From: Paenibacillus sp. RC67
Lineage (GTDB): Bacteria > Bacillota > Bacilli > Paenibacillales > NBRC-103111
NCBI RefSeq assembly: GCF_030020805.1
Contig: NZ_CP125098.1
Coordinates: forward strand, 1,902,001 to 1,966,000
DNA length: 64,000 nt
Direction: 5' to 3'
In this document: positions 52,471 to 60,356 of the stretch, piece after piece
Layout of the letters: the number at the start of each line of letters is the position of its first letter
Position numbering within the stretch: position 1 is the first letter of the stretch
Program-made: the position numbers and the translations under genes
Notes under the pieces: generated by a model
The model's database searches: none
Seen by the model: only the letters and a program-made list of their open reading frames with translations
What the model was told of the DNA's origin: nothing

Positions 52471-53790
52471 TTACTGCTTGGCTGAACCTGCATCGACTTG
52501 GCGTATATGGTTCTGAAGCCCTTCATCGGTGGCCCGCAGCGTCGTGTTCACATCTTGCTCGTCATTTAAGTATTTGGTCACCTGCTCGCTAACAATTTTG
52601 CCTGCGTCGGGGTATTTGCTAGTTGCAGTATAGGCTGGGATATAGCTGCCTTTAAATATCGCATCGAGGTGCTTCCCTTGCAGTACAGGCATATCGGCAC
52701 CCAGCTCGCGTCGGATGCTGTTATCCTTCAGCACGGATAATTTGCCAGATGCTCTCGTCAATTTCTTCTGAACAGCATCGGAGGTCAATATCTCGATTAC
52801 CTTGAAAGCTTCGTCCTTATGCTTGCTCGTTTTGGATACGAAGGCTACATGCTCATCCACCATACCGGCCACATTCGGCTTATCTGGATAGCTCGGGTAC
52901 TGAGCAATATCCCAGTTCAAGCCTTTGGCTGCGTCTGATTGAAGCAGGTTGAAATTGTTTCCAGTTGCGAACATGGCCAAGTTGCGGTCTTTCATGAATT
53001 GATTGCGGGGATGTACATTGGGAACCGCTTCGTTTGAAGGGATTGAATTAATCGTCTTGGACAGCTCAAGAATTTGTTTCCATGGTTCATTGTTGAAATT
53101 GGATTTGCCGTCTTTCACCGATGGCAAAGCAATCTGCAGCGCCAGCTTGCCGTAACCTTCTGCCTCCAAACCGCGGTAGCGAACACCCTGCTCCTCACGG
53201 CTCACTTGTTTAGCGAGCTGAATGGTTTCTTCCCAAGTCATACCGTCTTTTGGATAATCGACACCGAATTTATCAAAAATATCTTTATTGTAATAAATGG
53301 CGTTGAAATTCGAGTCATAAGGCAGAGCGACCAATCCGCCTTTATCGTAACCCCGAATCGTATCCAAATAAGTAGCTTCAAAACGGTTCAAATCGAGTTT
53401 GTGCTTTTTGATAAGAGGCGTCATATCTTCTACTAACCCAAGCTCCTGATAGTCTGGAATCAGATTCACCCAGGATGCGACGAGATCAGGCACGGTGCCT
53501 GCAGCGATCATTTCTTTAATGTTTTCGCCTTTGAGCATTTCGATTTCAATATGGGGATATTTTTGCCGGAGGGGCTCGACAATGAGAGACTGGAAGTCGG
53601 CGTCATTAATTTCCGACCATTTTTGTGCCATCAGCAGCTTTACAGGCTCCTCTTGCTTAGCTGGTGCCGGAGAAGCTTGGTTTGGTTCCGTGCTTGTTGC
53701 TGCTTGCTGGGTTCCGCCGTTACTGCAGCCGATTATAGAGCCGAAAGCGATGAAAGCTGCTAACGCAGCCGCATAAGAACGCATTATCAT
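52471..53790 (-). CDS. Sugar ABC transporter substrate-binding lipoprotein
   Basis: Extracellular solute-binding protein, 439 aa. The signal peptide ends IIGC with Cys22, followed by a Gln/Thr/Pro/Ala-rich linker. The fold has LMAQKWSEINDADFQSLIVE, DLVASWVNLIPDYQELGLVE and a C-terminal EAFKVIEILTSDAVQKKLTR. It lies 47 bp upstream of the GH43 gene, so the two probably form an operon. No permease genes are adjacent, which is unusual. Confidence 0.87.
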   Translation of the reverse strand: MIMRSYAAALAAFIAFGSIIGCSNGGTQQAATSTEPNQASPAPAKQEEPVKLLMAQKWSEINDADFQSLIVEPLRQKYPHIEIEMLKGENIKEMIAAGTVPDLVASWVNLIPDYQELGLVEDMTPLIKKHKLDLNRFEATYLDTIRGYDKGGLVALPYDSNFNAIYYNKDIFDKFGVDYPKDGMTWEETIQLAKQVSREEQGVRYRGLEAEGYGKLALQIALPSVKDGKSNFNNEPWKQILELSKTINSIPSNEAVPNVHPRNQFMKDRNLAMFATGNNFNLLQSDAAKGLNWDIAQYPSYPDKPNVAGMVDEHVAFVSKTSKHKDEAFKVIEILTSDAVQKKLTRASGKLSVLKDNSIRRELGADMPVLQGKHLDAIFKGSYIPAYTATSKYPDAGKIVSEQVTKYLNDEQDVNTTLRATDEGLQNHIRQVDAGSAKQ

Positions 53791-53878
53791 TTTGCAATCC
53801 CCCTTGTTATATGAAATGAAAGCGATTTATTGCTATCCTATCACTGTTTTTCGGGGAACAGCAATTCACAAAAGAATG

Positions 53879-54736
53879 CTAAAATAACACTTTTGCACAA
53901 GCGCCTGAGCGATATTGAAAAGGGGTCGTTCCTACTTGGGCCCGAAAAAATTTGCAAAAATAAGCCGCAGACGAAAAAGTCAGCTCCAGAGCGATTTCCT
54001 CCACAGACAAAGTGGTTTCTTGCAGCAGTTTTTTGGCCTTCTCGGTCCTCACCTTATTCAAGTAGTGCTTTGGTGACATGCCGTACACCTGCTTGAAGCA
54101 ATTTGTAACATAATTCCGGTGCACGTGCAGCCGGTTCGATATTTCTGATATTTTCACGCTTTCCGATCCTCCGTACGTTTCCAGCATATATGCGACTTCG
54201 GCAGCAATAGTATGCTTCGATTTGGAGGCCGCCGTATCATCCGGGATATCGGGGATCACTATTTTTTCGATTAAGAAAGCGAGGAACTGCATCATGATCG
54301 ATTGCACCATCATTTTTTGGGTGAATGCCAATTCATCATCCATTTTGAACATTTGGATCAATCGGTTCATGGAGCTTTGAATTTCGCTTTGAATTTCCGG
54401 CGTCTGATGGGTGCTGACAATCGGCTGCCGCATTCTGTGAAATAAAGAGTGCACCTCACGAGGCTCTACATCAAAATGAAAATTAAAAAAACGACTTTCC
54501 TCATGGGCCTGGGGGTAGTGCAGATCTCCGGAATTGACCAGAATAAAATCGCCTGCGCGCAGCTCATACTCCACTCCGTTAATCCATTCGCTCATGAAGC
54601 CGGATTCAATATATAAAATTTCAAACATCGGGTGCTTATGGTTCGGATAGACGGAGCCTTTTTCTGCATTTTTGTATAAAATGCTCCAAACATGAAATGA
54701 AGTGAAAAAACCAGGGGAGTAAAAATGATCCTTCAT
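53879..54736 (-). CDS. AraC-family regulator with cupin sensor domain
   Basis: A 285-aa regulator. The N-terminal cupin-like domain contains HKHPMFEILYIESGFMSEWI and LRAGDFILVNSGDLHYP. The C-terminal double HTH has ISEISNRLHVHRNYVTNCFK and IALELTFSSAAYFCKFFRAQ. ATG 54736 with AAGGAC 10 nt upstream is preferred; a GTG at 54745 is possible. It probably controls the binding-protein/GH43 genes and the divergent PL11 gene. Confidence 0.88.
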   Translation of the reverse strand: MKDHFYSPGFFTSFHVWSILYKNAEKGSVYPNHKHPMFEILYIESGFMSEWINGVEYELRAGDFILVNSGDLHYPQAHEESRFFNFHFDVEPREVHSLFHRMRQPIVSTHQTPEIQSEIQSSMNRLIQMFKMDDELAFTQKMMVQSIMMQFLAFLIEKIVIPDIPDDTAASKSKHTIAAEVAYMLETYGGSESVKISEISNRLHVHRNYVTNCFKQVYGMSPKHYLNKVRTEKAKKLLQETTLSVEEIALELTFSSAAYFCKFFRAQVGTTPFQYRSGACAKVLF

Positions 54737-54887
54737 CTTTTGCACCGTCCTTCTCCAAGAAATGCGTTTAAATTCAGAGTATCACAACGTACCAAATGGG
54801 TAAATGTTCCTTGAATTGCAAAAAAGTACAAAGCGAATGATGGCCTGAATACAAAAAAATACAAGCTCATCAAAAATATACAATTGT

Positions 54888-54938
54888 TGCCTACGGACGG
54901 ATCCCTTATGGTAAGGGGGTACTTACGAGCCGTAGGAA
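54888..54938 (+). other. Two-stem hairpin upstream of the PL11 gene
   Basis: CCTACGG (54890-54896) pairs with CCGTAGG (54930-54936), enclosing CCCTTA-TGG-TAAGGG. It lies in the 337-bp spacer between the divergent araC-type and PL11 genes. It may be a leader structure or binding site. No known riboswitch consensus was recognised. Confidence 0.4.
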
Positions 54939-55073
54939 GGAATGAAATCAAGGATAGGGGGTGAAATGACATTTTGTAACCGTATACAAGTTAACTCGGA
55001 ATCAGCAGCAAGGGAGCGACGGCATGAAGCATAAGGAACAAAATTAAAGCACACAAGGAGGCTGAATAAACAG

Positions 55074-57305
55074 ATGGTTATGCAAAGGAATAAGCGATTC
55101 AAAAAAGCAGGACATGCACTTGTAAGCGCAATATTATTGGGGGCATTAGCTGCACCGCTCCATGCGGGGGCGGCTTCTCCAAGTACGGCAGGTACTTCTT
55201 CTACTCAAAGGCAAATGGAATATTTGGATCGGGGTCTCGTGGCTGTGAAAGTAGATTCCGGTGTATTTGTCAGCTGGCGGCTGCTAGGTAACGAGCCGGA
55301 TAGCATTGCTTTTAATTTATATCGTAATGGGGTTAAGATTAATTCGGCTCCGATTACGAACAGTACGAATTATCAGGATAATTCCGGAACGAAGGATTCC
55401 AAGTATACGGTTAGAGCCATTCTGAACGGCAAAGAACAGCCAGCTTCAGAGAAGGCTAACGTATGGGACACGAACTATCTCTCTGTTCCGCTGCAGAAGC
55501 CTGCCGACGGGACGAATCCAGACGGTTCCACCTTCACATACAGCGCGAATGACGCAAGCGTCGGTGATCTGGACGGGGACGGTCAATACGAAATAATACT
55601 GAAGTGGGACCCCTCTAATTCCAAAGATAATTCGCAGGACGGCGTTACGGGGGAAGTCTTTATCGACGCTTACAAATTAGACGGGACACTATTGTGGCGT
55701 ATTTCACTTGGTAAAAATATTCGGGCGGGCGCACATTACACGCAATTTATGGTGTACGATCTGGACGGGGACGGCAAGGCGGAGGTTGCTTTCAAAACAG
55801 CGGATGGAACGAAGGATGGTACCGGTAAAGTCATTGGTGACGCGAATGCGGACTACCGTGATTTAACAGGAAGTCGTCCCGGACGAGTACTGTCAGGACC
55901 AGAGTATTTGACTATATTTGAAGGTATGACCGGCAAAGAGCTTGTCACTACGCCTTATGATCCGCCGAGAGGCAACGTGACGGATTGGGGAGACAATTAC
56001 GGTAACCGTGTGGACCGTTTCCTAGCATGTATCGCTTATCTGGACGGCAAAAGACCAAGCCTGGTTATGGCGCGCGGATATTATACTAGAACCGTGCTTG
56101 CAGCGTATAACTGGAGAGATGGTCAGCTGACGAAGCTGTGGACCTTTGACAGCAACGATGCAGGCAATGAAACCTATGCAGGGCAAGGAAATCACAATTT
56201 AAGTGTGGCTGATGTAGATGGCGACGGTAAGGACGAAATTATTTATGGCGCCATGACAATAGATGACAATGGCAAAGGCTTGTACAATACTAAACTGGGC
56301 CATGGTGACGCGCTGCATGTCGGTGATCTGGATCCGGATAGACCGGGACTGGAAGTATTCAAAGTAGATGAGGACAAAAACTCTCCATATGGTGCCGCCA
56401 TGTGGGATGCAGCTACAGGGGAAGTGCTGTGGGGCGTGTACACAGGCAAAGACACGGGCCGAGGCATGTCGGCGGATATTGATCCCAATTATAAAGGAGA
56501 AGAGGTATGGGCTTCAACCGGAGTCGGTTTGTATTCCAACAAAGGGGAAAAAATCAGCAGTACAACGCCTTCCATTAATTTTGGCATCTGGTGGGATGGG
56601 GATCTGCTTCGCGAGCTGCTGGACAATAACCACATCGACAAGTGGGATTATACGAATTTTAAAACCATTAATTTGCTGACAGCCTCAGAAGCCGCTTCCA
56701 ACAATGGTACCAAAGCGAATCCTACCTTGCAGGCGGATTTGTTCGGGGACTGGAGGGAAGAGGCAGTATGGAGAACGGAGGATAGTACAGCTCTGCATAT
56801 CTACACAACAACAGCCGTAACGGATCATCGTATCTATACGTTGATGCACGATCCGGTTTATCGCTTAGGCATTGCATGGCAAAATGTTGCTTATAATCAG
56901 CCTCCACATACAGGCTTCTATTTGGGTGAAGGGATGGATGCGCCTCCGACGCCGAACATGTATGTTGTAGTTCCAGCTGAAGTTCAAATACAACCGCAAA
57001 CCTTGAATTTGAAAAGCCATGGCGGGAGCAATTCTGTCACTGTGGATATTGAGCTTCCAGCGGGCTACGATGCTTCCACGATAGATACTTCAACCGTGCA
57101 GATGAGCGTCTACGGAAGCAAGCCAATCCGTGCTCAGGGCTCAAAGGGGCATTCTGGCAATAAAGCAGTTACCGTCAAATTTGACCGGCAGCAGCTGATT
57201 GAAGCTTTGAAAGGGCAAAATGGCAATGTCGAGGTAACCGTAACTGGTACTTTGAGAAATGGAAATACGTTCAGAGGTACTGATACATTGAAGGTCACCC
57301 AATAA
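55074..57305 (+). CDS. Rhamnogalacturonan lyase (PL11, YesW-like), secreted
   Basis: Secreted 743-aa lyase that cleaves the rhamnogalacturonan I backbone by beta-elimination. The signal peptide (HALVSAILLGALAAPLHAGA) ends near residue 34. The eight-bladed propeller contains repeated calcium-binding DLDGDGxxE loops (VGDLDGDGQYEIILK, YDLDGDGKAEVAF, VADVDGDGKDEIIYG) and HYTQFMVYD. GFYLGEGMDAPPTPNM marks the end of the catalytic part near 630. A C-terminal Ig-like domain follows. AAGGAGG lies upstream of ATG 55074. Activator is probably the divergent AraC protein. Confidence 0.92.
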   Translation: MVMQRNKRFKKAGHALVSAILLGALAAPLHAGAASPSTAGTSSTQRQMEYLDRGLVAVKVDSGVFVSWRLLGNEPDSIAFNLYRNGVKINSAPITNSTNYQDNSGTKDSKYTVRAILNGKEQPASEKANVWDTNYLSVPLQKPADGTNPDGSTFTYSANDASVGDLDGDGQYEIILKWDPSNSKDNSQDGVTGEVFIDAYKLDGTLLWRISLGKNIRAGAHYTQFMVYDLDGDGKAEVAFKTADGTKDGTGKVIGDANADYRDLTGSRPGRVLSGPEYLTIFEGMTGKELVTTPYDPPRGNVTDWGDNYGNRVDRFLACIAYLDGKRPSLVMARGYYTRTVLAAYNWRDGQLTKLWTFDSNDAGNETYAGQGNHNLSVADVDGDGKDEIIYGAMTIDDNGKGLYNTKLGHGDALHVGDLDPDRPGLEVFKVDEDKNSPYGAAMWDAATGEVLWGVYTGKDTGRGMSADIDPNYKGEEVWASTGVGLYSNKGEKISSTTPSINFGIWWDGDLLRELLDNNHIDKWDYTNFKTINLLTASEAASNNGTKANPTLQADLFGDWREEAVWRTEDSTALHIYTTTAVTDHRIYTLMHDPVYRLGIAWQNVAYNQPPHTGFYLGEGMDAPPTPNMYVVVPAEVQIQPQTLNLKSHGGSNSVTVDIELPAGYDASTIDTSTVQMSVYGSKPIRAQGSKGHSGNKAVTVKFDRQQLIEALKGQNGNVEVTVTGTLRNGNTFRGTDTLKVTQ

Positions 57306-57317
57306 TATTGCTAGAGT

Positions 57318-57366
57318 AAAGGGAGAACAAGTCTGAGCACAGTACTTGTTCTCTCTTGTTTGTTTA
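57318..57366 (+). terminator. Terminator after the PL11 gene
   Basis: GGGAGAACAAGT and ACTTGTTCTCTC pair around CTGAGCACAGT, followed by TTGTTTGTTT. Confidence 0.85.
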
Positions 57367-57490
57367 TACATTCCCTTTCTTTTGAAAAAAGTGCCTCCTT
57401 CTGCATATGCGCTCAGTCGAAACGGATTGAGTTACATATACTAGAAGACAAGGAGTAAGGTAAGTCGATGGAAGGGAAGGTGGATTTGGG

Positions 57491-57955
57491 ATGATAAAAA
57501 AGCCAAGAATGAAGAACACGGAGAAACGCAGGAAGGACAGGAAGCTTGCTCAGTCGATGGCCGTTCAAATTAAGAATGTCACCAATAAGGTGCCTGTCCT
57601 AATGGTTTTGAAGGACGGCACTTATTATTACGGGATGGTGCGCGGTGTGGAAGACCAAGAATTAATTTTTCAAGGGATAAAAGGGGAGAACGCTCCTTCG
57701 AAGCGTTCTGCCAAAACGAAGGCCGGTATTTCAAGCTTTTCCGGTTTGGGCAGCCTACTGGGCAATTCGGGGCGTTTGGGCGGTCTTTTAGGCGGCGGGC
57801 TCGGATCCTTTGGCGGTTTGGGTGGAAATGGAACGGGTGGTGGTGGATGGGGCTCCCTGGGAGGGGTTATGAGATTCGGTTTCGGCATGATGAAATTCAT
57901 CGTGCCGTTAATGAAAGGCTTTGGAGGCTTAGGTACCTTCTTCGGCAAGCGCTAG
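57491..57955 (+). CDS. Glycine-rich protein with SH3/LSM-like N-terminal segment (154 aa)
   Basis: Very basic start (MIKKPRMKNTEKRRKDRKLA), then a short predicted beta-barrel-like stretch VPVLMVLKDGTYYYGMVRGV and EDQELIFQGIKG that recalls LSM/SH3 folds. Residues 78-125 are almost only Gly, Leu and Ser in GGLGxxGG-type repeats, followed by a hydrophobic end. A GGAAGGTGGATTTGGG sequence lies upstream. Not recognised; may be a surface, coat or RNA-binding protein. Confidence 0.65.
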   Translation: MIKKPRMKNTEKRRKDRKLAQSMAVQIKNVTNKVPVLMVLKDGTYYYGMVRGVEDQELIFQGIKGENAPSKRSAKTKAGISSFSGLGSLLGNSGRLGGLLGGGLGSFGGLGGNGTGGGGWGSLGGVMRFGFGMMKFIVPLMKGFGGLGTFFGKR

Positions 57956-57970
57956 CTGTATAAAGCATAA

Positions 57971-58032
57971 ATGAAAAAAGATTGCTTCCTATAAGGCCCT
58001 CCGGGCTAGGTAGGAGGCAATCTTTTTTATAT
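57971..58032. terminator. Long terminator hairpin
   Basis: AAAAAAGATTGC with TTCCTA pairs with TAGGAGGCAATCTTTTTT. A second inner hairpin (GCCC/GGGC) fills the loop. Confidence 0.88.
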
Positions 58033-58196
58033 TCAGAATAATCGCTGTCATCAGTGCTGAAAAACTAGAGAATTGAAACGTACGGTATCATTTTAATGGC
58101 CTAGGTCAATATGATACAATGAAATCATTCCCATAAATTTACTTGTGATTGGCCGATGCGTTATTATTTTACATACCAAAGAAGGAGTGATCTCGG

Positions 58197-59075
58197 TTGA
58201 ATCAGCCTTTTATTACTTATGAAGCCTTTCATTTGGAAGCAGGGCATTTAGCTTCAGGAGAGCCGCTTCAGATTCGTGGAGACATAAGAGTATTACGGAG
58301 TGAGGGTACGTACGCGAAGGACCGCAAGCCGGTACTTCTGATCAGTCATGGGTTTAAGGGTTTTAAGGATTGGGGGTTTTTCCCTTATATTGCAGCGAGA
58401 TTCGCTGAAGCGGGATATTATGTTGCTACGTATAACTTTTCATGCAACGGGGTCCATGAATCCGACTTCGACGAGCTGGAAAAATTCGGCTTTAATACCA
58501 CTTCGCGAGAGCAGCAGGATTTGGATCTAGTTTTGAAGTCACTACTGGCTCAAAAACTGCCTCTTGCAGAAGAAGCGGACACGGAGCGCATCTATTTGCT
58601 CGGTCACAGCCGGGGAGGCGGTGGCGGAATTATTTTTGCGGCTGAGCACCCAGAGGTTAAAGCTCTTGTAACATGGAACGGCAGCGCCTATGCTGATTTG
58701 TTCGATTCAGCCTTCAAGGCTCAGGTGCTCGAGCATGGAGTCGGTTTTGTGACCAATGCACGCACAAAACAGGAGATGCCGATTCGCGCGGAGTTCTATT
58801 CCGATTTGGAGACTAATGGCAATCGCTTTGATATTGTTCAGCGATTGGCGGAACTGACTATCCCGGTACTCCAGGTGCAGGGCGATCAGGATTCTCCTCG
58901 CCTTCTTGCGGGGTTCGAGGCACTGCGAACAGGAGCGCCCCAGCATAAGCCGGTCATTATAGAAGGCGGTAACCATACGTTCGGTTCCATTCATCCGTAC
59001 CGCTCGACCACACCTCACCTGGAGGAAGCGATCCGAGTAACACAGCAGTTTTTGACTAATGTGAATCATAGGTAA
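58197..59075 (+). CDS. Alpha/beta hydrolase (dienelactone-hydrolase/peptidase-like)
   Basis: Cytoplasmic serine hydrolase, 292 aa. The oxyanion region is ISHGFKGFKDWGFFPYIAAR, the nucleophile Ser in LLGHSRGGGGGI near residue 140, the acid Asp in QVQGDQDSPR near 228 and His in EGGNHTFGSIHP near 260. TTG 58197 follows AAGGAGTGA. Substrate unknown. Confidence 0.88.
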   Translation: MNQPFITYEAFHLEAGHLASGEPLQIRGDIRVLRSEGTYAKDRKPVLLISHGFKGFKDWGFFPYIAARFAEAGYYVATYNFSCNGVHESDFDELEKFGFNTTSREQQDLDLVLKSLLAQKLPLAEEADTERIYLLGHSRGGGGGIIFAAEHPEVKALVTWNGSAYADLFDSAFKAQVLEHGVGFVTNARTKQEMPIRAEFYSDLETNGNRFDIVQRLAELTIPVLQVQGDQDSPRLLAGFEALRTGAPQHKPVIIEGGNHTFGSIHPYRSTTPHLEEAIRVTQQFLTNVNHR

Positions 59076-59099
59076 GCTTATCACATCATACGGAAGCAA

Positions 59100-59155
59100 C
59101 CGAAGGTCTCTTTGACGCTGCGTAATCGATACGTAGTCATGGAGGCCTTTTTGGG
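59100..59155 (+). terminator. Terminator after the hydrolase gene
   Basis: AAGGTCTC and GGAGGCCTT pair with an inner GAC..TGCGTA/TACGTA..GTC helix, followed by TTTTTGGG. Confidence 0.7.
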
Positions 59156-59167
59156 TAAACGGATATA

Positions 59168-59227
59168 TTGAAGTGTGTGGTGGTGTGTGATACAATGCAC
59201 ATATATTGTATGGTGTGTAGCCATACA
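59168..59227 (+). promoter_or_regulatory. Promoter and YtrA-type operator
   Basis: TTGAAG (59168-59173), 17 bp, TACAAT (59191-59196). The palindrome TGTATGG-TGTGTAG-CCATACA (59207-59227) lies directly downstream, where a bound GntR repressor would block transcription. Confidence 0.7.
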
Positions 59228-59251
59228 CTGATAACATCGAGGTGGATCGAA

Positions 59252-59644
59252 TTGGACGATTTTAAATGGAAGCCGGATCAAATGCGCATTGACCCGTCGC
59301 GTCCGCTGTATGAACAGTTTGTTGAGCAGCTGCGTGCCGATATCGCCCGAGGCGTGTTGGCTCCAGGTGCTCGCTTGCCGTCTGTCAGGGAATTAGCCGC
59401 AGCCATTCGGGTCAATCCGACTACTGTGATGAAGACGTATCAGGAATTGGAGCGGAATGAATTGATTGTCACTTACCGCGGCCAAGGTACTTTTGTTACG
59501 AAAGACGAAGCAATCATCCAACAAAGCAAGCATACGCTTGCTGTTCATGCCTTGCAGAAGCTTCGTGAAGTGGCTGAATCGCTCGATATGACGGTGGAGG
59601 AACTGCTGGAATTAGCAGGCTACAAAGGGGGAAAAGGCAAGTGA
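59252..59644 (+). CDS. GntR-family regulator, YtrA subfamily
   Basis: A 130-aa repressor. The winged HTH is PLYEQFVEQLRADIARGVLA then LPSVRELAAAIRVNPTTVMK, followed by the short two-helix YtrA-type dimerisation tail. TTG 59252 follows GAGGTGG; the open frame upstream overlaps the promoter. The stop overlaps the start of the ABC ATPase gene (GTGA), so it is the first gene of an autoregulated ABC operon. Confidence 0.88.
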   Translation: MDDFKWKPDQMRIDPSRPLYEQFVEQLRADIARGVLAPGARLPSVRELAAAIRVNPTTVMKTYQELERNELIVTYRGQGTFVTKDEAIIQQSKHTLAVHALQKLREVAESLDMTVEELLELAGYKGGKGK

Positions 59645-60356
59645 CCAATTCATTTAACGGAGATTTACAGGCCATTGAATGCAAGCAAATGAGTGTAAGC
59701 ATAAGAAAAAGTCCATTTTGCAGGATATTACGTTCACCTTGGGCAAAGGCCGTATTGCAGGTCTGCTTGGACCTAACGGTGCGGGGAAATCCACCTTGTT
59801 GAAGGTTTGCTCAGGATTGTTGGAGCCCTCTAAAGGCACGGTCAAAATATTCGGCGAAGAGGCTGGTGTCGCGACGCTAGGAAAAATGGCTGTACTGCCT
59901 GATCGCGGCAAGCTTCCAGGTTGGCTGACGTCCGGGGAGTGGCTGCATTATGCCGGAGCAATCTATCCGGACTGGGATTCCCTTTACGCCGAGCAGCTTA
60001 CAGAAATGCTTAAGCTGAATCTCGCTTTGCGGATATCTTCCTTGTCGAGAGGAGAGGAAGCAAGGCTGCAGCTGTTAAGCTGTTTGGCCCGCAAGTCTCC
60101 ATTAATTATCCTTGACGAGCCATTTACCGGAGTGGATATGATTTCCCGTGAACAGATCGCTTCTACCGTAGTCGGTGATTTGGCCGACGGAGAACGAACG
60201 TTTCTTATTGCTACGCATGATATTCGTGAGATGGAGCATTTGTTTGATACGCTCATTTTAATCGACAACGGCAAGATCAAGGCAACGGACGATGTTGATA
60301 CTTTGAGAGAGCAAGGGCTGTCAGTCGAATCGCGGTACAGGGATGTGTTTTCATGA
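59641..60356 (+). pseudogene. ABC transporter ATPase, N-terminus frameshifted
   Basis: GTG 59641 overlaps the GntR stop and reads MTNSFNGDLQAIECKQMSVS. The frame then runs wrong, while the ATPase continues one frame away as KKKSILQDITFTLGKGRIAG. Adding one T after 59700 would restore VSYKKKSILQ, the normal first strand. The remaining ATPase is complete: Walker A GPNGAGKSTLL, signature LSRGEEARLQLL, Walker B LIILDEPFTGVD and the switch His in IATHDIREME. An internal ATG at 59679 could rescue a shortened protein, but its ribosome-binding site is poor. Mutation or sequencing error. Confidence 0.8.

Noticed and set aside
57670-57948. Proline-rich minus-strand ORF
   Set aside because: It is the mirror of the Gly-rich repeat of the real plus-strand gene (GGN codons read as NCC).
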